Assembly (NCBI GenBank): GCA_022072145.1
Contig: JAJVIG010000007.1
Coordinates: forward strand, 1-64,000
DNA from: Pseudomonadales bacterium
GTDB lineage: Bacteria > Pseudomonadota > Gammaproteobacteria > Pseudomonadales > UBA5518
DNA length: 64,000 bases
Reading direction: 5' to 3'
Both the position numbers and the translations under genes were made by a program. Position 1 is the first letter of the stretch; each line of letters begins with the position of its first letter. Shown here piece after piece: positions 1-8,093 of the stretch. The notes under the pieces were generated by a model, which worked only from the letters and a program-made list of their open reading frames with translations, made no database searches and had not been told where the DNA came from.

Positions 1-207
1 GCCGTGGTCGGCGTCGTCGCCGTCGTTGCCGTCGTCGCCGTCGTTGCCGTCGTTGCTGTGGTGGCGGTCGTCGCGGTCGTCGCGGTCGTTGCCGTGGTCG
101 CCGTGGTCGCCGTGGTCGCCGTGGTCGCCGTCGTTGCCGTGGTCGCCGTCGTTGCCGTGGTCGGCGTAGTGGCTGTCGTGGCAGTGGTCGCCGTTGTCGC
201 GGTCGTT
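1..207. repeat. 9-bp tandem repeat coding (Ala-Thr-Thr)n
   Basis: A 9-bp unit (gccgtcgtc or gccgtggtc on the plus strand, with third-base variation) runs from about 207 to the window edge. On the minus strand it encodes Ala-Thr-Thr triplets, with two Ala-to-Pro changes, and forms a linker after the adhesin's retention module. Synonymous changes between units suggest selection on the peptide as well as repeat expansion. The array continues past the window, so its copy number is unknown. Confidence 0.9.
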
Positions 208-680
208 GCCACACCCGGGTACACCGTCCCAACCTCACGGGACGTGCCCTCGAAGGCGTATTTGGGCCTACCAATGTCCTCGACGATACGGAGCACGCGG
301 ACGAAGCCATGCGCCTCGCTGGACTCGCCCCCGCCCAGCCCAGCCGCGGTTGCCTCAAGTTCCTCCGTCAGGTCGCGGCCTTCTGCCAGCGCCTGCAGTA
401 GATCGTCGACGGTTGCCTGCTGCAGAGTGCCTTCATCAGGTTCCACAGCGCCTTCGGCCATCATTTCGATGGTGATGGCCAGGCTCTTTGCTTCTGTGAC
501 GACAAAGGCGGAGCCGTCGGTGAACTCGAGATCGACGCTGGAACCGCTCTCCGTGACCACGATCTCTCCATCGTGGATCGTGTCTCCGGCACGCAGTTGC
601 CGGGTGGTGCCATCGGCATCGCGGACCAGGGCCGTGCCGGTCACTGATTTGACGGTTGCAATCGGTGTCGATGCGGCCAT
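1..680 (-). CDS. LapA-like giant adhesin, N-terminal retention module (partial)
   Basis: This is the first 226 codons of a large surface adhesin; the rest lies beyond the window start. The first ~155 residues resemble the retention module of LapA-type type I-secreted adhesins, which plugs the outer-membrane pore so the protein stays on the surface. Residues 111-114 read TAAG inside LEATAAGLGGG. That matches the di-alanine site cut by the periplasmic protease LapG in LapA, and at nearly the same distance from the start. From about residue 158 the chain becomes an Ala-Thr-Thr repeat. The ATG at 680 follows a GGAG 11 bases upstream. The gene lies downstream of its probable exporter genes on the same strand. 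Seen: the motif, the repeat and the context. Inferred: biofilm adhesion and LapG control; no lapD or lapG is in the window. Confidence 0.85.
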   Translation of the reverse strand, partial: MAASTPIATVKSVTGTALVRDADGTTRQLRAGDTIHDGEIVVTESGSSVDLEFTDGSAFVVTEAKSLAITIEMMAEGAVEPDEGTLQQATVDDLLQALAEGRDLTEELEATAAGLGGGESSEAHGFVRVLRIVEDIGRPKYAFEGTSREVGTVYPGVATTATTATTATTATTPTTATTATTATTATTATTATTATTATTATTATTATTATTATTATTATTATTPTT

Positions 681-808
681 GAACGAGCTTCTCCAGCCAG
701 TGCGTCAGCTGCGCGCAGATAGGGGTTCCCGGGTAGGAAGTCTAGGCGAAGAATCGAAAGAACGTAGCCTGTACCGAAGTACTACAAGCGTGCGGGAAGT
801 CTCGAGCG

Positions 809-1423
809 TCAGCGCACGCGCCCGAGCAGCAATGCGAGATGGAGCCGGTCGCGCACCCCGAGTTTGGTGAAGATCGCGCCGAGGTGGGCCTTGACCGTTC
901 GCTCGGTGATCTTCAGTTCTCGCGCGATCTCCTTGTTGCTGGCGCCGCGACTCACGGCGAGGGCAACCTCACGTTCACGGGCGGACAACGGCGCGAGCCG
1001 CTCCAGATCAATTCCCGCTGCAGGCAGAGCCGCCCGGTATGCGCGGATCATCCGCCGCAGCAGGCTGTCGCCGACCCATAGCCCCTGATTCCCGACCACG
1101 GCGGCCACCTGGCGCAGCATCCTGGCGCCGGCGCAGGAATGGCAGTAGCCGACGGCGCCACGCTCCATCATCAGCAGGGCCTGATCGTCGGAAGGCGTGT
1201 CGGACAACACGATCAGGCGGGCAGGGGAGAACGCCCTCACGGACCCGGCCAACGCGTCGATCGCCCCCTGGTCCGTGGGCGGGACGTGGATCCAGACAAT
1301 CGTTCCCTCTTCGAGCGGTCGGGGGACCGCGCTGATCGCGCCAAAGACGGGCGCTGAAGGAAACGCGTCGCTCCAGCGTTCGGATGTGGTCTGGTCCGTG
1401 GATATCAGGATGTGCCTGGTCAT
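809..1423 (-). CDS. LuxR-family transcriptional regulator with degenerate receiver domain
   Basis: This 204-residue protein has a receiver-like N-terminal half (about 1-120) and a clear LuxR helix-turn-helix at the end (about 143-204, with SAREREV, SNKEIARELKITERTVKAHL and the start of helix four). The usual phospho-acceptor Asp at the end of strand three is absent; the segment reads TIVWIHVPP. Activity is therefore probably set by something other than classical phosphotransfer. Its start overlaps the hlyD-like stop by 4 bases (ATGA), so it is translationally coupled to the exporter genes. The adhesin start lies 128 bp downstream. It probably controls this adhesin locus or a wider biofilm response (inference). 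No partner kinase is nearby. Confidence 0.85.
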   Translation of the reverse strand: MTRHILISTDQTTSERWSDAFPSAPVFGAISAVPRPLEEGTIVWIHVPPTDQGAIDALAGSVRAFSPARLIVLSDTPSDDQALLMMERGAVGYCHSCAGARMLRQVAAVVGNQGLWVGDSLLRRMIRAYRAALPAAGIDLERLAPLSAREREVALAVSRGASNKEIARELKITERTVKAHLGAIFTKLGVRDRLHLALLLGRVR

Positions 1424-2832
1424 CGTTCCGTCAACGCATACTGCCGCGCGCGCAGCACGGGCTTCATCAGGTAACTGAGCACACTCTTGCGCCCCGTCAT
1501 GATATCCACTTCGGCCATCATGCCGGGGATTATCGGCAGATTCTCTCCGAGGCTGGGTTTCCTGGTCCTGACCCGGACCAGGTAGTACGCGTTGCCGTCC
1601 TCGTCGGTGATGGTGTCGGCACCGATGCTCTCGACCGTGGCGTCCATGCCGCCGTACACGACGAAATCGTAGGCCGTGAACTTGACCCGGGCGGGCTGGC
1701 CGGGGCTCAGGAAAGCGATGTCGCGCGGCGCGATGCGTGCCTCAAGCAGCAGCGTGTCGTCGAGCGGGACGATCTCGATGATGTCCCGACCCGGCATGAC
1801 CACACCACCCTGCGTATTGACCAGCAGGCGCTTGACCGTGCCACGGACCGGCGAGCGCACGTCGGCCTGCTTGACGCGATCGGACAGCCCGACACTTCCC
1901 TCGACGAGACTGTTCAACAGCGCGGTGGCGTCGGCGAGTTCGTTGCGCCTGGCGTTGCGGAAATCGAGTTCGACCTGCGCCATCTTGCCCTTCGCCTCGT
2001 CGATCGCGGCCTTGATGCGCGTGACCTGGGCCGCCGCCTGGTCGCGCTCACCGCGCAGTCGGGAGACGTCACGCTTCAGGCGAAGTATCTCGACCTCCGA
2101 AACGGCACCGGAATCCACCAGCGGCTCGGTCTGCCTGAGCTCCTGGAGCGCGAGGTCGTGGTTGCGCGCCGACTGCGCGTACAGCGCCTCGGCTTCGCGC
2201 AACTCCTGCTCACGCTGCGTCAGTTGCTGGCGGGCGATCGCAATCTGCCCATCGAGTTCGGCCAGGCTGGTTTCGTGCAGCCTGGTCTCGGCGACGGCGA
2301 TCTCGGGGGTCTCGGCCAGTACCTCGTCCGGCACCTCGAAGGGTTTGCCTTCGGCAATGGCGGCGAGGCGGGCCGTCTTGGCCAGCAGCGAGAGGCGCTG
2401 GGCGCGGTTCTCACCTAGCGCCGAGGCGAAGCGTGTGGCATCGATGCGCACCAGCAGCTGCCCCTCTTCCACGATCTGGCCTTCGCGGGCGTGGATCTCG
2501 GAGACGATGCCGCCATCGAGCGACTGGATGATCTGCACCTGCCGGGACGGGACCACCTTCGCTACTCCGCGCGTGACCTCGTCGATGCGCGCGACGGCCG
2601 ACCAGAGGATCAGGAGCAGCACCACCAGCACCGTCATGTGCAGCAGGGCACGGGCCCGCAGCGGGTCGCGCGCGATGCGTGCCGCGTGGGCGTCTTCGGC
2701 CCAGTCGAGACGCTCGTCGCGCGGGCCTTCGAGCCAGCGCGCGAACACCCGGTCCAGCCACGGCCTGCTGAGTGCTATCCAGCGCGCGAGCATCGCGCGC
2801 GGACCGGAGGACGGAGCAGCGTCGTCGCTCAT
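1420..2832 (-). CDS. HlyD-family type I secretion membrane fusion protein (LapC-like)
   Basis: This 470-residue adaptor of a type I secretion system would bridge the inner-membrane ABC transporter to an outer-membrane TolC-type channel. It has one N-terminal transmembrane helix (about 65-85), then a lipoyl/barrel segment (SLDGGIVSEIHAREGQIVEEG). A long, Glu/Gln/Arg-rich coiled-coil hairpin follows (about 150-320), and the C-terminal barrel includes VRSPVRGTVKRLLVNTQGGVV. The length is normal for the LapC/HlyD family. The start overlaps the transporter stop by 4 bases. The presumed cargo is the adhesin at the window's left edge. No TolC homologue is in the window, so the outer-membrane component must be encoded elsewhere or to the left. 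Confidence 0.92.
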   Translation of the reverse strand: MSDDAAPSSGPRAMLARWIALSRPWLDRVFARWLEGPRDERLDWAEDAHAARIARDPLRARALLHMTVLVVLLLILWSAVARIDEVTRGVAKVVPSRQVQIIQSLDGGIVSEIHAREGQIVEEGQLLVRIDATRFASALGENRAQRLSLLAKTARLAAIAEGKPFEVPDEVLAETPEIAVAETRLHETSLAELDGQIAIARQQLTQREQELREAEALYAQSARNHDLALQELRQTEPLVDSGAVSEVEILRLKRDVSRLRGERDQAAAQVTRIKAAIDEAKGKMAQVELDFRNARRNELADATALLNSLVEGSVGLSDRVKQADVRSPVRGTVKRLLVNTQGGVVMPGRDIIEIVPLDDTLLLEARIAPRDIAFLSPGQPARVKFTAYDFVVYGGMDATVESIGADTITDEDGNAYYLVRVRTRKPSLGENLPIIPGMMAEVDIMTGRKSVLSYLMKPVLRARQYALTER

Positions 2833-4997
2833 ATGCCCCTCCCGACGCGCCCCTGTCGCAAGGCTTCGACGACCGTGGCCTTGGGGCCATCGGCGACGAT
2901 CCTGCCGTTGTCGATCACGACGATGCGATCGACGATATCCAGCAGCGATGTACGGTGGGTGACGATCAGCATCGTGCGTCCTGCCCCGAACTCGCGCAGC
3001 TTCGCCTTGATCGCTTCCTCGCTGGAGTGGTCCATCGCGCCGGTAGGTTCGTCGAGCAGCAGGATCGGGGGCTCGTTGATCACGGCGCGCGCTATGGCCA
3101 CTCCTTCGCGCTGACCACCGGAGAGCGACTCTCCGCGCTCACCGACCAGCATGTCGAAGCCCTTGGGGTGCTGGTTGACGAACTCGACGATATTGCCGAC
3201 CGATGCGGCCCGCAGCACCTCGGCGTCCTCGGCGTGCGGTGCACCGATGGTGAGGTTTTCGCGCAGGCTGCCGTAGAACAGCGTCACGTCCTGCGGCACG
3301 TAGCCGATGTTGCGGCGCAGTTCACCGGGGTCGAGCTGGCGCAGGTCGATGCCGTCGACCAGCACCGCGCCCGAGACCGGACGATACAGCCCGAGAATCA
3401 GCCTGAGCAGCGTGCTCTTGCCCGAACCGGTGCGCCCCAGTACCGCGACCTTTTCGCCGGCGCGGATGCGCAGGCTGACGCCGCGCAGCGCGTTGACCTC
3501 GGTGTTGGGGTAGGAGAAGCCGACATCGCGGAATTCGATGTCGCCGCGGAACGTCGGGCGGCTCAGGAAATGGGCTCCGGCCGGGCGTTCGACGGGGCGG
3601 GCGACGATCTGGTCAAGGGCCTGCAAAGCCGTCATCGCGTTGTGGTACTGGGTCATCAGGCCGGCGATCTGACCCATCGGCGCCAGTGCGCGCGAGCCCA
3701 GCATCGAGCAGGCGATCAGACCGCCGAGCGACAGCTTGCCGGCGCCAATGAGGTAGACACCGACGACGATCACGCTTACCGCGACCATCTGCTGGGCGAG
3801 CAGGGCGACGTTGATGGTCGACAGCGCAAGCATGCGCTGCTGCGCTCCGGTGTGGGCGAGAAAGCTCGCGCTGCGCTCCCAGCGGTTCTGCATCACGCCT
3901 TCGGCGCCGAGCGTCTTGACCGTCTCCAGCCCGACCAGGCTCTCGACCAGAGTGGCGTTGCGCATGGCGCCGGCCCGGTACGCCGAGGTCGCCAGTTCGT
4001 GCATGCGCGCCCCCACCGTGGCCGCATACCCGGTCACGAACAGCATCGCGAGCACGGCGGGAAGCAGCATCGGCCAAGCGATCCAGCCGATCACGAGCAG
4101 GAAGATCACCGTGAACGGCAGGTCGATCAGGGCCGTCACGGTGGCCGAAGTAATGAAGTCGCGCACCGTTTCGAAGGAGCGCAGGTTCGCAGCCAGCGAA
4201 CCCGCGGACGCCGGACGCTCCTCGAGCCGCATGCCGAGCACGCGCTCCATGATGAACGAGGACAGGCTGACGTCGACCCGCTTGCTGGCGAGATCGAGGA
4301 AGAAACCGCGCATCGAGCGCAGCGCGAAATCGCCGAGCAACACCAGGATCACGCCGGCTGCCAGCACCCACAGCGTCTCCACCGCGCGGTTCGGCACCAC
4401 GCGGTCGTAAACGTTCATGGTGAACAGCGGCAGCGCCAGCGCGAACACGTTGACCATGCCGGCCGCGAGCAGTACGTCGCGATAGAGCGGCAGATTCTGC
4501 CGCAGCGCGCCCCAGAACCAGTGCGGACCGCGCTCGGCATCGACCGCAGGGGCGCGCGCGTCGAAACCGAACGCCACGCGCGTGAGTATCGCGGACCCCA
4601 GATACCGTTGCCCGAGCGCGGCGAGTTCGACGTTCTCGCGCGCACCGCCCGCGCCATGCAGGACCACGGTGCGCCCGTCATCGCGACGCTCGAGCAGCAC
4701 GCAGGCCTGCGCGTCGCGCAACAGCAGGATCGCCGGCAGCGAATCGCCGACCAGGCGTTCGAGCGGCACCTCGACGACCTTCGCCTCGAGTCCGGCACGC
4801 TCGGCGGCGCGCAGCGCCAGCGACGGTGACAGGCGTCCGCGCTCCAGCGGCAGACCGGCGACCAGCCCTTCGCGCGACACCTGCAGCCCGCGCTCGCGCG
4901 CCAGGTAGACCAGCGCGTCGAGCAGCGGGTCGCGAGTGCCTGGCGGGGCGGGGATCTCCGTGTCGTTTCCCGCGACGGCGGCAGAAGGATCGGGCAT
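2829..4997 (-). CDS. Type I secretion ABC transporter, permease/ATPase (LapB-like)
   Basis: This 722-residue exporter powers secretion of the adjacent adhesin. Order of parts: an N-terminal C39-like domain (about 20-150) with no recognisable catalytic Cys; a six-helix membrane domain (about 170-450); and an ATPase domain. The ATPase has Walker A GRTGSGKST at 521, signature LSGGQ at 625, Walker B ILLLDE at 645 and an H-loop His at about 681. Lack of peptidase residues fits exporters of RTX/LapA-type proteins with uncleaved C-terminal signals. It is the first gene of a coupled minus-strand unit (ABC, HlyD, LuxR, adhesin). The ATG at 4997 lies in a short spacer before the transaldolase gene. The family is certain; the specific cargo is inferred from position. 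Confidence 0.93.
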   Translation of the reverse strand: MPDPSAAVAGNDTEIPAPPGTRDPLLDALVYLARERGLQVSREGLVAGLPLERGRLSPSLALRAAERAGLEAKVVEVPLERLVGDSLPAILLLRDAQACVLLERRDDGRTVVLHGAGGARENVELAALGQRYLGSAILTRVAFGFDARAPAVDAERGPHWFWGALRQNLPLYRDVLLAAGMVNVFALALPLFTMNVYDRVVPNRAVETLWVLAAGVILVLLGDFALRSMRGFFLDLASKRVDVSLSSFIMERVLGMRLEERPASAGSLAANLRSFETVRDFITSATVTALIDLPFTVIFLLVIGWIAWPMLLPAVLAMLFVTGYAATVGARMHELATSAYRAGAMRNATLVESLVGLETVKTLGAEGVMQNRWERSASFLAHTGAQQRMLALSTINVALLAQQMVAVSVIVVGVYLIGAGKLSLGGLIACSMLGSRALAPMGQIAGLMTQYHNAMTALQALDQIVARPVERPAGAHFLSRPTFRGDIEFRDVGFSYPNTEVNALRGVSLRIRAGEKVAVLGRTGSGKSTLLRLILGLYRPVSGAVLVDGIDLRQLDPGELRRNIGYVPQDVTLFYGSLRENLTIGAPHAEDAEVLRAASVGNIVEFVNQHPKGFDMLVGERGESLSGGQREGVAIARAVINEPPILLLDEPTGAMDHSSEEAIKAKLREFGAGRTMLIVTHRTSLLDIVDRIVVIDNGRIVADGPKATVVEALRQGRVGRGI

Positions 4998-5055
4998 CGA
5001 GTGGGGTTGTCCGCAACGGGTGATCGTACCGGTCAGCGGTGAAGTATAGACCGGC

Positions 5056-6012
5056 TCACGCCCGCCCGCGTTCGTGCACGAAGGCCTGGAGCTTGCGGGT
5101 ATCGGCCGCGAACACGCGGATCCCCTCGGCGAGCTTCTCGGTCGCCATCGCGTCCTCGTTCAGGTCCCAGCGGAAACGCCGCTCGTCGAGCGCGATCCGC
5201 TCGGCACCGTCGGCCGCGGACGCCCGCGGATCCAGTGCGCGCTCGATACGGCCGCCCTCGGACTCCAGGCCGGCCATCAGGCTCGGCGCGATGGTCAGCA
5301 GATCGCAACCCGCGAGGGCGCGGATCTGGTCCAGGTTGCGGAAACTGGCCCCCATGATCTCGGTGCCGTAGCCGTGGCGCTTGTAATAGGCATAGATCCG
5401 CCGGACCGACAGCACACCGGGATCCTCGTGCGGCGGGTAGGACTCGCGTCCCTCGTGCTTGCGGTACCAGTCGAGGATGCGGCCCACGAACGGCGAGATC
5501 AGCGTGACCCCCGCATCGGCGCAGGCGACGGCCTGCGTGAAACCGAACAGCAGCGTGAGGTTGCAGTGGATCCCCTGGCGCTCCAGCGCCTGCGCGGCGC
5601 GGATTCCTTCCCAGGTCGAGGCGATCTTGATCAGCACGCGCTCACGCGGCACCCCCGCCTGTTCGTAGAGCGCCATCAGACCCTCGGCGCGCGCGATCGT
5701 GGCCTGGGTGTCGAACGACAGCCGGGCATCGACCTCGGTCGACACGCGCCCCGGGACCAGCTCGAGGATCTTGGCGCCGAAACTCACCGCGAGCCGGTCC
5801 ATGATGGCGTCGTCGCGCCGCTCGCCGCCGAAGCGTTCGCCCCCGGCGAGCGCGTCGTCGAGCAGCCTCGCATATGCCGGCTTCTGCGCGGCCTGCAGCA
5901 GCAACGAGGGGTTGGTCGTGGTGTCGGTGGGACGGAATGCCGCGATCGAGTCGATGTCGCCGGTGTCCGCGACCACGGTCGTCATCGAGCGGAGCTGTTC
6001 GAGCTGGTTCAT
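5056..6012 (-). CDS. tal: Transaldolase
   Basis: Transaldolase of the non-oxidative pentose phosphate pathway; it moves a dihydroxyacetone unit between sugar phosphates in the cytoplasm. The 318-residue length matches TalB-type enzymes. The Schiff-base lysine is K129 in [11 protein letters not shown]. The N-terminal [10 protein letters not shown] and the conserved [22 protein letters not shown] and MGASFRN blocks are all present. The start is placed at the ATG at 6012 ([19 protein letters not shown]). The open frame continues upstream, but the family begins here and GAGG lies about 11 bases before it. It is a single gene between the secretion unit and a metalloenzyme gene, with no obvious functional link to either. 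Confidence 0.95.
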   Translation of the reverse strand: MNQLEQLRSMTTVVADTGDIDSIAAFRPTDTTTNPSLLLQAAQKPAYARLLDDALAGGERFGGERRDDAIMDRLAVSFGAKILELVPGRVSTEVDARLSFDTQATIARAEGLMALYEQAGVPRERVLIKIASTWEGIRAAQALERQGIHCNLTLLFGFTQAVACADAGVTLISPFVGRILDWYRKHEGRESYPPHEDPGVLSVRRIYAYYKRHGYGTEIMGASFRNLDQIRALAGCDLLTIAPSLMAGLESEGGRIERALDPRASAADGAERIALDERRFRWDLNEDAMATEKLAEGIRVFAADTRKLQAFVHERGRA

Positions 6013-6055
6013 CGGTCGGTCATCCTCGCTGCTGCGGTTGCAAAACCCGGGGGGA

Positions 6056-7402
6056 TCAGGAATCCTCGAGACTGTCGCGCGATCCGGGATCGACATCGTC
6101 GCGCTCATCCTCGTCCTGCGCTTCGCCGCGCGGTGCCGTGCCGAGGTCTGCCGAGCGGGTCGCGATGCCGATGTGGAAGGCCGCGAAACCGGGATGCACG
6201 AACTGGTCGACCGCCTTGCCGATCACCCGTCCGGCGTACGGGGAGACGACGTCGGCGCGCAGGTTCGTGATCGGATCGGTGACGCTTCCGAGCAGATCTC
6301 CGACCGCGACCTTCTGCCCGAGCTCGACGCGCGCGAGCAGGATGCCGCCCGCGTCGGCGCGCACCCAGCGCGAACGGTAATGCACCGGGACCGGATTGCC
6401 CCACACACGCAGCTTGCGATACATGCCGAGTTGGTCGATCAGCGCGAAGATGCCCTGCACGCCGTGCTCGACTTCCTGCGTCTGCAGGCGCATCGGTTCG
6501 CCGGCCTCGAGCGTCACCGCCGGCACCCCACTCGAGACCGCGGCCCGGCGCAGCGTCCCCGTTGCACCCGGGCTGTGGATGATCGCAGTCGAGGTGAAGG
6601 CCTCCGCGACGCGCACGACTTCGGGCCGGCGCAGGTCCCCGCGCACCTGCGGCAGGTTCGTGCGATAGAAGGATCCGGTGTGCAGATCGACCAGCACGTT
6701 GCAGTGCAGGATGATCTCGTTGAAGAAGGAGTGTGCGATCCGCGAGGCGGAACTGCCCTGCGGATTGCCGGGAAAATGCCGGTTCAGGTCGCGACGGTCG
6801 GCCAGGTAGCGCGAGGCACGCCGGAAGCCGACCAGGTTCACGATCGGCACGCCGACTACGGTGCCCTGCAGTTGCTGTGCGTCGATGTCGTACAGCACGC
6901 GACGCACCATCTCGATGCCGTTGAGTTCGTCGCCGTGCACCGCGGCCGTGAGGCACAGCACCGGTCCGTCGCCGGCCCCGTTGACCACCAGCACCGGGGT
7001 GGCGGCGGCGATTCCCTCGAAGGATTCCTCCGGCTGCCATGCCAGGCGCGCCGCGGTGCCCGCGGCCACCTCGGCGCCGAGCAGCACGAACGGGGGGCGC
7101 GCATCACGCACCAGCGCCGGAACCTGCAGGTCGTCGAGCGTGTCGAGCGCGGCGTCCTGGGCGCGGTCGGTGACCGTCTCGATGTCGCGCTGCAATTCCT
7201 GCCGGTAGTCCTTGCCTGGCAGTGCGGTGACGGGGGCGTCCAGATCGACGCTGCGTGCACGCCGGCGGGCCACGGGCGCACTCGGCGCCGGAGCCTCGAG
7301 TTGCGCCTCGGCGACCGGGGGCACAGCCGGTCCGGCGGCGCCGGCACCCGCGGTGGCCAGCAGCAGGGCCAGCACCGCGAGCGCGCGCGGGATCACCCGC
7401 AT
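6056..7402 (-). CDS. Exported succinylglutamate desuccinylase/aspartoacylase-family protein
   Basis: This 448-residue protein has a signal peptide ([22 protein letters not shown]), a spacer rich in Ala/Pro/Arg, and an M14-type zinc hydrolase domain. [12 protein letters not shown] supplies the zinc-binding His and Glu, and a third ligand lies in VLVDLHTGS. The C-terminal region has a lipoyl-like segment ([16 protein letters not shown]). Members remove acyl groups from amino acids, or are carboxypeptidase-like. The export signal suggests a periplasmic role, perhaps on peptides or wall-derived substrates (inference). The acidic tail ([12 protein letters not shown]) is unusual. The ATG at 7402 overlaps the nrdJb stop by 10 bases, so it is probably co-transcribed with the ribonucleotide reductase genes. 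The substrate is unknown. Confidence 0.8.
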   Translation of the reverse strand: MRVIPRALAVLALLLATAGAGAAGPAVPPVAEAQLEAPAPSAPVARRRARSVDLDAPVTALPGKDYRQELQRDIETVTDRAQDAALDTLDDLQVPALVRDARPPFVLLGAEVAAGTAARLAWQPEESFEGIAAATPVLVVNGAGDGPVLCLTAAVHGDELNGIEMVRRVLYDIDAQQLQGTVVGVPIVNLVGFRRASRYLADRRDLNRHFPGNPQGSSASRIAHSFFNEIILHCNVLVDLHTGSFYRTNLPQVRGDLRRPEVVRVAEAFTSTAIIHSPGATGTLRRAAVSSGVPAVTLEAGEPMRLQTQEVEHGVQGIFALIDQLGMYRKLRVWGNPVPVHYRSRWVRADAGGILLARVELGQKVAVGDLLGSVTDPITNLRADVVSPYAGRVIGKAVDQFVHPGFAAFHIGIATRSADLGTAPRGEAQDEDERDDVDPGSRDSLEDS

Positions 7403-8088
7403 TTGGAGTCGCCGCAGCTCAGGCAGGTCATGCAGCCGTCCATCATGATCACGGCCTTGGTCATGCACTTGTTGCAGAGCTGCGCGCCGGCCGGATAGGG
7501 GCTGTGCTCGGGTGCGCCCGGCGCCGTGCCGCGCGCCTCGAACTGCGCGCGCTTCTCGTCCATGATCTTCTGCTGGTGCTCGGCGATTTCCGGCGGCTGC
7601 AGCATCCCGATGTCGATCAGGTGCTTCTCGATGCACTCGCCGATCTCGGCGACCAGCGAGGGCATGAAACGTCCGCCCTTCTTGAAATAGCCGCCCTTGG
7701 GATCGAAGACCGCCTTGAGCTCCTCGACCAGGAACGTGCAGTCGCCGCCCTTGCGGAACACCGCCGAGACCACCCGCGTCAGCGCGAGCACCCACTGGAA
7801 GTGGTCCATGTTCTTCGAATTGATAAAGATCTCGTAGGGGCGGCGCTGCTCGTGTGCGGTGCCCGGGTTCAGCACGATGTCGTTGATCGTGATGTACAGC
7901 GCGTGCTCGGACAGCGGAGTCTTGATCTTGTAGGTCGCTCCCGGAAGCGTGTCCGGGCGCGAGACGTTCTCGCTCATCTTCTCTATCGCGCGCTCGAGTT
8001 CCTCGGTCGCCGGCGCCTTGTCCTGCGCGGTGTCGAGCACCTTGTAGCCCACGATGCGCTTGGAAATCTTGACCGTCATGACACGCAC
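7393..8088 (-). CDS. nrdJb: Class II ribonucleotide reductase, small C-terminal subunit (NrdJb-like, TSCPD domain)
   Basis: This 231-residue protein corresponds to the C-terminal part of class II ribonucleotide reductase, encoded separately as in Pseudomonas NrdJa/NrdJb. It contains a TSCPD-type domain (around KMSENVSRPDTLPG and FRKGGDCTFLVEELKAVF). It ends in a Cys-rich tail (CNKC, then [13 protein letters not shown]) that would pass reducing power to the active site and may bind zinc. It lies 5 bp downstream of nrdJa on the same strand, so the two subunits are made together. The frame has a second Met at residue 4 (MRVMTVKIS); the upstream one was kept. The family is well supported; the exact role of the tail is drawn from studied homologues. 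Confidence 0.85.
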   Translation of the reverse strand: MRVMTVKISKRIVGYKVLDTAQDKAPATEELERAIEKMSENVSRPDTLPGATYKIKTPLSEHALYITINDIVLNPGTAHEQRRPYEIFINSKNMDHFQWVLALTRVVSAVFRKGGDCTFLVEELKAVFDPKGGYFKKGGRFMPSLVAEIGECIEKHLIDIGMLQPPEIAEHQQKIMDEKRAQFEARGTAPGAPEHSPYPAGAQLCNKCMTKAVIMMDGCMTCLSCGDSKCG

Positions 8089-8093
8089 ACTCC

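Noticed and set aside
4-870. Long plus-strand frame with Val-Val-Ala repeats
   Set aside because: It is the antisense shadow of the adhesin repeat. The minus strand gives a coherent retention module with a proper start.
2772-4829. Plus-strand 685-codon frame
   Set aside because: Antisense to the ABC transporter gene, whose motifs are complete on the minus strand.
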